Below are positions 56,066 through 64,000 of a DNA stretch of 64,000 bases, in pieces (position 1 is the stretch's first letter; every line of letters begins with the position of its first letter). Origin of the DNA: Flaccisagitta enflata. Taxonomy: Eukaryota; Chaetognatha; Sagittoidea; Aphragmophora. The stretch spans positions 44,144,001 to 44,208,000 of the forward strand of contig OZ231126.1 of the NCBI GenBank assembly GCA_965153355.1, written 5' to 3'. The notes beneath the pieces are model-generated. The model searched no databases, had not been told where the DNA came from, and was given only the letters and a program-made list of their open reading frames with translations. The position numbers and the translations under genes are program-made.

Positions 56066-57390
56066 ACTAACAAGGTCGTCCTAGTTTTTGCACATGCCCT
56101 TATCTATTTTGGTAAGTATTAGTGTTTTGGGTTAGACTCAGAATGGATGTTTGCACGTTAGTTTTGCTAAATGGAAAACTAGGAGTGATGCGGGTAGTAA
56201 CTAGTCAGTTTGGGTATAGTGAGGGATATTGTTCCACCTATCACACCCTTCAATTAACTAAAGTAGTTTTCGCATTGGGAAAATTCCTTTCCCTCTGGCT
56301 CCTCCCTGTCCTCCTTCTATCTCCTCCTTCCATCCTCTCCTCCCTCCCTTTTCCTCCTTCCCTTCTTCTATATTTCAGGAACCTCATCCTCCTTCCAGGA
56401 TGGACCCATTCTGGTCTGGTTATGTCCCTATGCCCTCTGCTGAACTCATTTTTGTTGTAACTTAAGGCCCAAAATTGAGATCAATGAAAAATATAGATCT
56501 TTGAGAAAAATGCGGAAAATATGAAAAAATAAAAAAAGATTCAAAAATTCATAGCGCCTAAAGTATTGGTCCGACAGTGCCCTGCTTTTTTCCAGAAGGT
56601 GTAAAAAAGTGCCCTCTTTCACCCTGTACCAATTTCAACCCCAGCCTCAGGCGAGCCTATTTCTGACTCAAATGCTCAAATTGTCGCAAGCAAAAAAAGA
56701 AAACATTTTTCCCAATTAGACCTTTTTTTATAAATGAGACATGAGCCTGGGATGGGTAAAGGTTTTTAGAACAAAATAGGAGAATGCCTAGGCTGAGATT
56801 CGGTTTCGGCAATTTCAACGAAATTGCTCTTATAACATCTTAATACGCTATTTCTTTCTCATAAGAACCTAGTCTATAGAAGAACATCAAGGCTTTATAT
56901 TGCTCCAAAATTAGGAATAGTGTAGTTATTTCATTAATAGCCTTCTCTATATCTTTTAAAGGCTTTGGCCAAAAAATGACGTACCTATAACAAAAAGTGA
57001 AGTAATTACAGTAACAAGTTCAAATTTCTCAGAAAAATTGGAAGATTTTCTTAACCCTAACATCATTTTTTAGATTGCCTTTGAAACTAGACATTCATAT
57101 AATAAAGATTATATTTCAAATTACGTTAAATGCAATACTACTTTTCACTGTATTTTTGTATTTATTTAGCCATTCTGACGCATTTGGGAAATTAAGAAAG
57201 CTGTAAGCTAATTTAAGCCTCAATGCAGATAAAAATTTAAGAACACCCAGGTTGAGTTAAAATAATAAATTTATGAATGAATGTTGTTTACAAATGCATG
57301 AATAAATGAATGATTAAGCGATAGAAAGGGTGAAGGAGAATAATAGTGCTGGTTTTTGAAAGAAAGAGCCTTGGACTTCGTGATTTAAGA
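56066..57390. other. Unassigned
   Basis: About 1.3 kb, partly T/C-rich (56280-56385), then AT-rich. A 112-codon frame at 56122-56460 has no recognisable domain or splice context. Confidence 0.35.
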
Positions 57391-57394
57391 GTTT

Positions 57395-57465
57395 GCACGA
57401 CAGACCAACCAACCATGCAACGGACACAACCTCTTATAGATATTTGAGGACGCAACTAAAAATGA
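57395..57465 (+). mobile_element. CGACT-hairpin right end
   Basis: GACAGACCAACCAACCATGC, GGACACAACCTCTTATAGAT then ATTTGAGGACGCAACTAAAA. The 5' stem arm is decayed. Confidence 0.7.
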
Positions 57466-57683
57466 TGTCTCTTATTGAAAAAAAAGTGTTCGAAACGAAA
57501 GTTCCATCTTCTGCGCAAAGGAAGTTGTTGTTTTTGTTGTTGCTGATGTTGTCATGGTTAGTATGGTTGTTGTTGATGATTTTAATGTTGTTTTTATTGT
57601 CACATTTGTTGTTTCCTCAGCACTGACACCCCATAATGAGAAAGACAAGCGAAAACTAATGAGATGTTTTTGAGTGTATGTGA

Positions 57684-57685
<2 letters not shown>

Positions 57686-57780
<95 letters not shown>

Positions 57781-57810
57781 TGTGTGTGTGTGTCTGTGTG
57801 TGTGTGTTTT
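57686..57810. repeat. (GT)n microsatellite
   Basis: About 95 bp pure GT, then GTCTGTGTGT breaks. A short CACACA/CACGCA stretch follows at 57878-57912. Confidence 0.97.
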
Positions 57811-57969
57811 TTAGCTTGAAAATCAGAAACCCGGGGTTACAGTATCGTTGCGTTGCACATACAGCCCCATCCCCACCACACACACACACACGCACACGCA
57901 CACGCACACGCGTACCCAATAATAACTGCCGCTTCATAATTGCGTGATATTGTACTTTTCAACCCAGAA

Positions 57970-58032
57970 GTGATGGAGGGAGGGACGGACGGACTAAGCC
58001 TCTTAGAAAATTACGTGGCCGCAATAAAAAGT
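57970..58032 (+). mobile_element. CGACT-hairpin right end, decayed
   Basis: GGAGGGAGGGACGGACGGAC, TAAGCCTCTTAGAAAATTAC then GTGGCCGCAATAAAAAG. Confidence 0.6.
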
Positions 58033-58227
58033 TACAACCGGAATTTTTCTGAACGATTTTTTTCTTTAAAGCACGCCGAGCCTGTAAATGTTCTATGCAT
58101 TTTGATAGGAATTTTTCCATTTTTGCATTCATCATACGATTTGGAGCAAGTAAGGGGAACAAAGTTGTTTTTTTTTAAGTCGCTTTTTGATCGATTTTTT
58201 GCAATAAATAGTGCACTGTCAACCAAA

Positions 58228-58750
58228 ACAAGGCCAACACCTATAAGTCGCGTGCGAGACCTAAACAATTACGTTATTACATAACCACATAACTATAATT
58301 ACTTTCATTGAATTTGATAAAAATAAGATGACTTAAAATGATCAAAAATGACTTAAAATGACCTAAATTGACTTGAATTGACCTAAAATGACTAAAATAA
58401 CTTAAATTGACTTAAAATAACTTTAGATGAATTTAAATGACTTAAATTGACCTAGAATGACTTAAATTGAACTTAACTGATATGACCAAAATTGACTTAA
58501 ATAGACCAAAAATCACTAAAATGATGAAAACTATTAGAATAACTTAAATGACTTAAATTGACTTAAACTGACTTTGAATGACCTAGAATAACTTATTAAA
58601 ATGATCTAATTTGACTTTAAATAACCTAATTGACTTAAAATGAGTGAGTAGGAATAAAACGGATAAAAAAACTAAAGTGTGACCGACCGACCAACCGACC
58701 GACCGACGGACAAAGCGGGGTGTAGAGTCGCGTAGCATGCGACTAAAAAT
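58228..58750 (+). mobile_element. CGACT-hairpin family, long AAGTCATTTT-array copy
   Basis: Left end AAGGCCAACACCTATAAGTC then GCGTGCGAGAC, about 350 bp of AAAATGACTTAAATTGACTT-like units, AAAGTGTGACCGACCGACCA, GACAAAGCGGGGTGTAGAGT then CGCGTAGCATGCGACTAAAA. Same layout as 1607-2141, opposite strand. Confidence 0.85.
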
Positions 58751-58909
58751 GTTTTCGTGTGCATCATGGAACCTTATTATTAGAGCTCTCCAACAAAATG
58801 AAGTGGTCCGCAAGTAGGAGTTTGATTGCACAAAAAGCAGTCTATACAAGGAGGAAAGTGATATAACCTGTAAACTGGGCGTTAGAATAATTCCATACGT
58901 TCATTTTTA

Positions 58910-59045
58910 GTCGCAGACACGCGACTCTACACCTTGCCGTGTCGGTCGGTAGGTCGGTAGGGAATATTTTTAAATTATGAGCGGTTTTCGCATTACGGCC
59001 CCTGCCCAACCGTCCGCGACTGTCTTGCCATGTATCAGGCCTCGT
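58910..59045 (-). mobile_element. CGACT-hairpin family, short copy
   Basis: TTTTTAGTCGCAGACACGCG then ACTCTACACCTTGCCGTGTC, GGTCGGTAGGTCGGTAGG, CGGCCCCTGCCCAACCGTCC then GCGACT and ATGTATCAGGCCTCGTTC. Confidence 0.8.
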
Positions 59046-59495
59046 TCAGTTTCTGTCAAAGGTCCAGTTACGGTTTAATGATCTAATTTTTCTCCCAAAT
59101 GTGTTCAATATGATAATAACTGACTATGATAATTTTTTCTACCATCGTTTTTACTGATTTGTCACCCAAAGCCAATATCACCTGCAGATGGTCGGATGAC
59201 AAAAAGATTTCAGAAAATTGAAGGGTGTAACTTATCTTTTTTATCTACGACACTTCCCGTCGGCGATAAGCTTTGGAATATTTACTGGGGTTGTGGAACA
59301 TGTTCAACTGTTTGAATTTTTGAAAGATATTCTAGCTTGTAAATAAGAAATCTTGAAAATGGACAAATTTTTTGCATTTTCAAAAACATACGAGGCAAGA
59401 GTAATTTACTAGCGTAGTATGTTTTTGGATTTTTGATATCTTCACTTTTTATGCAAATTTGTTATTTACAGAGAGCATGAAATTGACAGCTGGGC
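59046..59495. other. Unassigned AT-rich sequence
   Basis: No supported feature. Confidence 0.35.
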
Positions 59496-59497
59496 TA

Positions 59498-60073
59498 CAG
59501 TGGGGTTCGTGGAATAAGAGCCTAAACTGGAGGAAGGTATTTAAGTGTTTTAATTTCATTTGACAAACTTGATATTTGAAATATAAGTTATTCACTGGAT
59601 GTTTTTGTCCCTGAGTTTTTCGGTTGCTATGGAAACCAAAATTATTTTTTCAAACATTATTAACCACTAAAATATCAATATTTTGAGAAATATTGTCAGG
59701 GAACATTGCTCGAGATTAAATTTGCTACAACTTTCCCACAGTATGTTCTATAAGAATATTGCTCGTTTGGCCGTTGCTAGGGGGCATCACACCTAGCAAC
59801 CGCTAAATGATGCTCCCTAGCAACGGCTAAACGAGCAATATTCTTACAGGACATACTGTGAGCAATGTTCCCTGATAATATTTGTCAAAATATTGATATT
59901 CTAGTTGTTATGAATGTTCAAAAAAATAATTTTGGTTTCCATAGCAACCGAAAAACTCAGGGACAAAAGCATCAAGTTAACAACTTATATTTCAAATATC
60001 AAGTCTGTTAAATGATATTAAGACACTTTAATACCTTCCTCCAGTTTAGGCTGTTATTCCACGAACCCCACTG
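59498..60073. mobile_element. 576-bp foldback element with TA duplication
   Basis: CAGTGGGGTTCGTGGAATAA then GAGCCTAAACTGGAGGAAGG on the left is mirrored at the right end. The arms continue through TTTTCGGTTGCTATGGAAAC and AGCAATATTCTTA... to a centre near 59790, where GCCGTTGCTAGGGGGCATCA faces TGATGCTCCCTAGCAACGGC. TA flanks both ends (59496-59497, 60074-60075). Tc1/mariner-type mobilisation is likely from the CAGTG ends and TA site. No transposase frame. Confidence 0.9.
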
Positions 60074-60134
60074 TAAGTATTATTAAAAGCACATACAAAT
60101 CTGCTCGCTTGAATGCGTGCTTGCTTGCATTTTA

Positions 60135-60410
60135 AAAAGAAAGACAATGGTGAGAATTGGGAAAATAAAACAAAAGAAAGAAAATGGACAAAGAGAAAAG
60201 AAAGGAAGAAAGAAATAAAGAAAGAAAGAAAGAAAAGAAGGAAGAAAGAAAGAAAGAAAGAAAGAATGGAAGAAAGAAAGACTGGAAGAAAGAAAGAATG
60301 GAAGAAAGAAAAAAAGGAATAGAAAGGAAATAAAAGAATTAAGAAAGAATCGAAGAAATGAAGGAAAGAAAGAAGTAAAATTGAAGAAAAGACAGAGGGA
60401 AGACAGAGGG
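60135..60410. repeat. Degenerate (GAAA)n purine tract
   Basis: GAAAGAAA with GGAA and TGGA breaks. Confidence 0.93.
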
Positions 60411-60435
60411 AAACAAAAAAAGTCTGTATTAACTC

Positions 60436-60573
60436 CTCCCAGTCACGGACGTGTTAGCAGGAATAGAAAACCTCATAACGAATTATTGACTGACCGACCA
60501 ACTGACCAACTGACCGAATAAGAGGCGGATGGACCAACATAGCAGTTTCTGGAGTCGCGTGTCCGCGACCAAA
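60436..60573 (+). mobile_element. CGACT-hairpin family, decayed copy with perfect stem
   Basis: CCCAGTCACGGACGTGTTAG then CAGG, GACTGACCGACCAACTGACC, GGAGTCGCGTGTCCGCGACC then AAATT. The stem GTCGCG-TGTC-CGCGAC is perfect, although the body is diverged. Confidence 0.75.
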
Positions 60574-60574
60574 T

Positions 60575-60622
60575 TGAGAAAGAATAAAAAAAAGAAAGAA
60601 AAAAAAAAGAAGAAAAGGAGGA

Positions 60623-60698
<76 letters not shown>

Positions 60699-60797
60699 AA
60701 AAGAAAGAAATCATAAAGGAAAGAGAAGGGGAGAAAGAAAGAAACAATAAAGGAAAGAGAAGGGAGAAAGAAAGAAACAATAAAGGAAAGAGAAGGG

Positions 60798-60832
<35 letters not shown>

Positions 60833-60899
60833 ATAAAGGAAAGAGAAGGGGAGAAAGAAAGAAACAATAAAGGAAAGAGAAGGGAGAAAGAAAGAAGGA

Positions 60900-60967
<68 letters not shown>

Positions 60968-60970
60968 ACG
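60575..60970. repeat. (GAAA)n array with AAAGGAAAGAGAAGGG units
   Basis: GAAA tetramers with four inserted units of AATAAAGGAAAGAGAAGGGG type near 60714, 60755, 60780 and 60832-60890. Confidence 0.95.
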
Positions 60971-60976
60971 AAAAAT

Positions 60977-61050
60977 AGAAGGCCGGATACAGGGCCAATA
61001 AGCAGCCGCTTGCGGTTGGGCAGGGGCTTTAAGTGGATGGGCCGATTTGG
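60977..61050 (+). mobile_element. CGACT-hairpin left end fragment
   Basis: AAGGCCGGATACAGGGCCAA, CAGCCGCTTGCGGTTGGGCA then GGGGC, directly after the (GAAA)n array. Cut off before the tetramer zone. Confidence 0.75.
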
Positions 61051-61178
61051 CGTCGTTCAGAAATTTGCGTTACGGATCTTCCTTCCTACCAAACAAGCGG
61101 CACAGAGTCGCTTAGCAAGCCAATCAGGGAGCTAGGAGAATCCCAGTCAGTCTATACCAGTTGATTATAGGCCGGCCC

Positions 61179-61186
61179 TATAAAAG
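61179..61186 (+). promoter_or_regulatory. TATA-box-like element upstream of the hnRNP gene
   Basis: TATAAAAG sits in GGCCCTATAAAAGCCGGG, a GC-rich frame around an AT-rich core that fits the metazoan TATA consensus. It lies about 620 bp upstream of the ATG at 61804, so the 5' UTR would be long, contain a pyrimidine tract (61226-61385), or be spliced. Chance is a real alternative. Confidence 0.3.
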
Positions 61187-61225
61187 CCGGGAGTAAAGTA
61201 TTTACCTTTCCCATAGGATCTTTTC

Positions 61226-61278
61226 TTTCTTTCCTCCTTTCTTTCTTTCTGTCTTTCCCTCTTTTTTCCCTCTTTCTC

Positions 61279-61310
<32 letters not shown>

Positions 61311-61390
61311 TCATTCATTCATTCAGTCCTTCTTTGTTTCTTTGTTTGTTTCTTTGTTTGTTTGTTTCATTCTTTGTTTCTCTCTGTCTT
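61226..61390. repeat. (TTTC)n pyrimidine tract
   Basis: TTTC/CTTT tetramers with ATTC and GTTT breaks, upstream of the hnRNP start codon. Confidence 0.95.
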
Positions 61391-61803
61391 TCTGATGATA
61401 TTCTATTTTCGTCTCTCTGTATATACTCAACTTTTTTGCATCATTCGATCTTTTTACCTTTTTAACTTTTTTTTCATTCACGATTTTAACATTCTTTCAA
61501 TCTTTTGATATGCAATGGCAGCTAACGTCTTGGTCAAATATCCTATAAAATCAAAAATGTTTCATGTTGACTCATCCTAAGTAATACAGCCTGCTCTTAC
61601 GCTTGCGAACACGTAGAGTCGTAATCGAGCGACGTCGATGATAACAATCGTTGTCATGGTAACCGCAAACATTCAGTCAGGCTTAAGTCGTAGCGTAGAA
61701 AAGTTGCGTAGGCTAACGTCGGATTTTTTTCGTTAAGACTGCGCGATAAGAACGCTGATTGTAGAGATAGTTGCGTAACGTAGAAAGTACGAAAACGGGA
61801 AAG

Positions 61804-61935
61804 ATGTCAGCTGTCGAAAGCAACGATCAGCACCGCAAGCTTTTCATCGGCGGTCTCAGTTACAAGACTACGAAGGAAACGCTACACGAATATTATGAGC
61901 AATGGGGAGAACTCGTCGACTCTGTTGTCATGCAG
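61804..61935 (+). CDS. hnRNP A1/A2B1-like protein, first coding exon
   Basis: Forty-four codons from ATG at 61804, the first ATG after an in-frame TAG at 61768. RRM1 begins almost at once: KLFIGGLSY is the RNP2 motif (residues 12-20) and [17 protein letters not shown] the following helix and strand. The exon ends in phase 0 at ATGCAG/GTTTGT (donor at 61936). The hnRNP A/B family packages pre-mRNA and regulates splicing, export and stability in nucleus and cytoplasm. The short N-terminus and RRM1 at residue 12 match that family. The upstream sequence may hold promoter and 5' UTR. I give no gene symbol because the ortholog group (A1, A2B1, A3, squid-type) cannot be separated from two RRMs. Confidence 0.9.
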
Positions 61936-62061
61936 GTTTGTCAAAACTGTTAGATCGCGTCCTCTTCTGAAAGGTTGTGTCATAACGCCCGCAGGTGTTG
62001 CTTTTTTATATCAAGGTGTCAGAAAAATGGTTGACTAGATATAGTTTTTACTGTGAGCGAT

Positions 62062-62220
62062 CAGGCGTTCATATTTTGGAGGCGCGGGGCGCGCCGCGCC
62101 TCGGAACATGAGGAAGCTTGTCGGAAGGAAAGGAAGGAGAAGGGAAAGGGGAAAAAGAAAAGGAAGGAAAGGAAAGGAAGAAAGAGGGGAAAGAGAGGAA
62201 AGAAGAAAAAGAAAAAAAGA

Positions 62221-62293
<73 letters not shown>

Positions 62294-62942
62294 GAGAGAC
62301 AGAGACAGAGATATCAAATCGTCAGGTAGAGGATTTTGTGACTGTCATCAAAGCAGCATGAGTCTGTTTTATCTATCTTGGTGCCTGTAAAGCAAAAAAG
62401 TTTTTCTTCTCATTTTCTGTGTCATTTTTTCTCGTTTTGATTGTTAGTAAACACTCTCATAAAAGCAACATCGCATGTGTTGGCACTTTCAGTCAAAAGT
62501 TAGGTAGACAGATAGACAAACAGACTATTTTTTTTGAAAGGACCCTTGAACTAGCTGTTAGCCTGCTTACTTCAAGTTTCTTCCGAAATGTAATAAACGC
62601 TAAATACTCCTATGAAACAACTTTGAAACAGACAGACGAACCAACTGACTGACAGATTGGCTGACTGCCAGAACAATAGACTGACCTAGAAGTGCTTGTC
62701 GATGCCTTAAATCCGCTGGGAGGGGGGGGGGAACACAATTATATACAGGCCTGAGTTTTTTAAGTGTCTTTAAAACGTCAAAAATGCCTTTGAATTACTT
62801 TGCACTTGACAGATGGACAGATGGAATGACTGACTGGAAAGTTAATTCAAGAGTTGCATAGCACAGGACAAAAAATGGCATGTCGGAAACTTGGTCAGAG
62901 AAAATTGTGCGCCTCGGAAGATTTGCAAAATATGAACGCCTG
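62062..62942. mobile_element. 881-bp hAT-like non-autonomous element in intron 1
   Basis: Ends CAGGCGTTCATATTTTG and its exact mirror CAAAATATGAACGCCTG, extended imperfectly by GGCGC. It is flanked by a perfect 8-bp direct repeat TGAGCGAT (62054-62061, 62943-62950). Eight-base duplications point to the hAT superfamily. Next to the left end is GGCGCGGGGCGCGCCGCGCC, and the interior carries a purine tract with (GA)n at 62222-62315 and AACCAACTGACTGACAGATT-type words. No transposase frame. It is a different family from the element at 17390. Confidence 0.9.
62107..62318. repeat. Purine tract with (GA)n inside the hAT-like element
   Basis: GGAAAGG-type sequence, then about 60 bp GA and GACAGAGA. 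Confidence 0.96.
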
Positions 62943-63085
62943 TGAGCGATTATTTCGGACTGTATATTTACGATTACGTGGTTAAGTCATTTAGGAGTTA
63001 AGAGCATACTAACGATTAAAAGTGAGCTAAGATATGCATATATCATTTGGAACTTAAACTTATCGTCCGACTTATTTCTTCCTAG

Positions 63086-63453
63086 GACAAGCTGACCTCT
63101 AAATCACGTGGTTTCGGCTTCGTCACCTACCGACGCGGCGATGGTCTCGAAAAAGCCATGGCCGACCGTCCGCATGAAATTGACGGGAAGCGGGTGGATC
63201 CGAAACGCGCCATCCCCAAGGAAATGGGAAAAGAATCCGGCAAGATGGACGCGTACATGAGCGTGAGGAAGATCTTCGTCGGCGGAATACGCGACAAGCC
63301 CATCACTGAGGAAGACTTGAAGCAGTATTTCTCGCGATTCGGCGAAATCAAGGATTGCATCATAATGACCGACAAGACGACCCAAAAAAGTCGCGGGTTT
63401 GCCTTTGTCGTTTTCGATGACTACGACTCCGTCGACAAGATTGTAATCCAGCG
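63086..63453 (+). CDS. hnRNP A1/A2B1-like protein, second coding exon
   Basis: Acceptor CCTAG (AG at 63084-63085); 122 codons plus two bases, ending at ATCCAGCG/GTTAGT. It completes RRM1 with RNP1 RGFGFVTY (residues 52-59). The 40-residue inter-RRM linker (DGKRVDPKRAIPKEMG) follows, as in hnRNP A1. RRM2 has RNP2 KIFVGGI (106-112) and RNP1 RGFAFVVF (147-154), then DDYDSVDKIVIQ, matching the conserved DDHDSVDKIVIQK end of RRM2. If the GTTAGT donor were ignored the frame would stop 9 bp later, which supports the splice. The remaining RRM2 tail and the Gly-rich C-terminal domain lie beyond the window, so the gene is partial. The aromatic residues needed for RNA stacking are present in both RRMs. 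Confidence 0.92.
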
Positions 63454-63509
63454 GTTAGTGAACTGATAGTGCTGTGCTGTGTTGAATGCAGGGATGACGT
63501 ACGCTCTTT

Positions 63510-63560
63510 TTAGTTGCGGACACACAACTCTTATTATAAGAGGCTTTGTCCGTAAAAGAA
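63510..63560 (-). mobile_element. CGACT-hairpin right end in intron 2
   Basis: TTTTTAGTTGCGGACACACA then ACTCTTATTATAAGAGGCTT and TGTCCG, the reversed right end of the CTCTTATAG subtype, followed by (AAAG)n. Confidence 0.75.
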
Positions 63561-63632
63561 CAAAAAAAAGAAAAAAAAAGAAAGAAAAAGAAGGGAGAAA
63601 AAAAATAAAAGAAAGAAACAACAAAAGAAAAC

Positions 63633-63818
63633 AAGGCCGGATACACGGCTACCGAAGTCGCGTGCGGGTGGGCAGGGGCCATATTTGAGGTCACCAGACC
63701 ATTTAGGCAGGAGCAGTGAGGTCAAAGAAATGAAATTATAAAAAAAGTAAAGTGTGACCAACCCTCCGACCGAAGGACAAAGCGGGTTGTAGAGTCGCGT
63801 GCACGCGACTAAAAAGAA
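63633..63818 (+). mobile_element. CGACT-hairpin family, complete short copy in intron 2
   Basis: AAGGCCGGATACACGGCTAC, GTCGCGTGCGGGTGGGCAGG, GGTCACCAGACCATTTAGGC then AGGAGC, AAGTAAAGTGTGACCAACCC, GACAAAGCGGGTTGTAGAGT then CGCGTGCACGCGACTAAAAA. The 18-bp terminal palindrome is perfect. Good reference copy of the GCGGGTTGTAG subtype. Confidence 0.92.
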
Positions 63819-63950
63819 AGAAAAATAGAAAGAAAAAAAAAGAAAGAAAAAAAGAAAGGAAAAAAGAAAGGAAAAAAAGAAAGAAAGAATAAAAGAAAAA
63901 AAGAATAAAAGAAAGGAATATAGAAAGAAAGAAAAGAAAAAAGAAAGCAT
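63819..63950. repeat. (AAAG)n tract
   Basis: AAAG/AAAAG tetramers with AATA and GGAA breaks, directly adjoining the repeat's AAAAA end. Confidence 0.95.
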
Positions 63951-64000
63951 CAGGGATTTATTGGGTCGGAAATTTCAAAACTCTTTTTTTTAGGTTAATA

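Larger units (their letters stand above)
61936..63085 (+). other. hnRNP gene intron 1
   Basis: 1150 bp from GTTTGT to TTTCTTCCTAG, with a pyrimidine-rich acceptor. Most of it (62062-62942) is a hAT-like insertion. Without it the intron would be about 260 bp. Confidence 0.85.
63454..64000 (+). other. hnRNP gene intron 2, incomplete
   Basis: Opens GTTAGT. It holds two CGACT-family pieces and A/G-rich tracts, and runs off the window without a further exon that I can see. Confidence 0.8.

Noticed and set aside
60113-60322. Lys/Glu-rich 69-codon protein
   Set aside because: Translation of a degenerate (GAAA)n tract.
61771-61803. N-terminal extension of the hnRNP protein from 61771
   Set aside because: It would start at TTG directly after an in-frame TAG. 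The first ATG is at 61804.
63443-63466. Natural stop of the hnRNP protein at LVN-stop
   Set aside because: The family continues after VDKIVIQ(K/R), and a good GTTAGT donor lies exactly there, so the stop is intronic.

Overview
The window is nuclear DNA of an animal, most likely an invertebrate; the sequence does not let me name the phylum. Two protein genes with spliceosomal introns, both cut by the window or by unseen exons, sit at the two ends, and about 57 kb between them is almost entirely repetitive. A 10-N scaffold gap lies at 49255-49264. I see no tRNA, rRNA or prokaryotic-type features.

Left end: the last two coding exons (2739-2896, 3251-3784) of a Gly-rich protein ending in two C2H2 zinc fingers. 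Right end: the first two coding exons (61804-61935, 63086-63453) of an hnRNP A1/A2B1-type protein with tandem RRMs. Its first intron carries an 881-bp hAT-like insertion with a perfect 8-bp target duplication. At 50.7-55.8 kb, minus strand, lies a 5'-truncated LINE with zinc knuckles, apurinic-type endonuclease and reverse transcriptase, broken by four frame lesions. Next to it (49.5-50.8 kb) is a Gag-like reading frame I do not recognise. At 44.1 kb is a relic resembling the C-terminal nuclease-like domain of another retrotransposon class.

The rest consists of (1) unusually many long microsatellites: (GT)n, (CT)n, (GA)n, (GAAA)n, (GTT)n, (GTC)n, (CAT)n and (ATTC)n. (2) A very abundant interspersed family, here called the CGACT-hairpin family, starts with AAGGCCGGATAC and ends in an 18-bp palindrome (AGTCGCGTGCACGCGACT, then AAAA). 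It carries GACC/GACG tetramers and exchangeable middle modules, and its terminal stem varies with compensating changes. (3) A linked GC-hairpin module, GGCAGCGGCCCCGAAGGGGC, forms inverted ends around 20- or 21-bp minisatellites. (4) Several non-autonomous DNA transposons have visible ends: a 2257-bp hAT-like element, the 881-bp intronic one, a 1997-bp near-complete palindrome with TA duplication nested in another repeat whose empty paralogous site is also in the window, a 576-bp foldback with TA duplication, a dimeric palindromic MITE and a 159-bp MITE.

The modular, hairpin-ended repeats are the part most likely to be undescribed. They look mobilised in trans, because no transposase or Rep/helicase frame is visible in this window.
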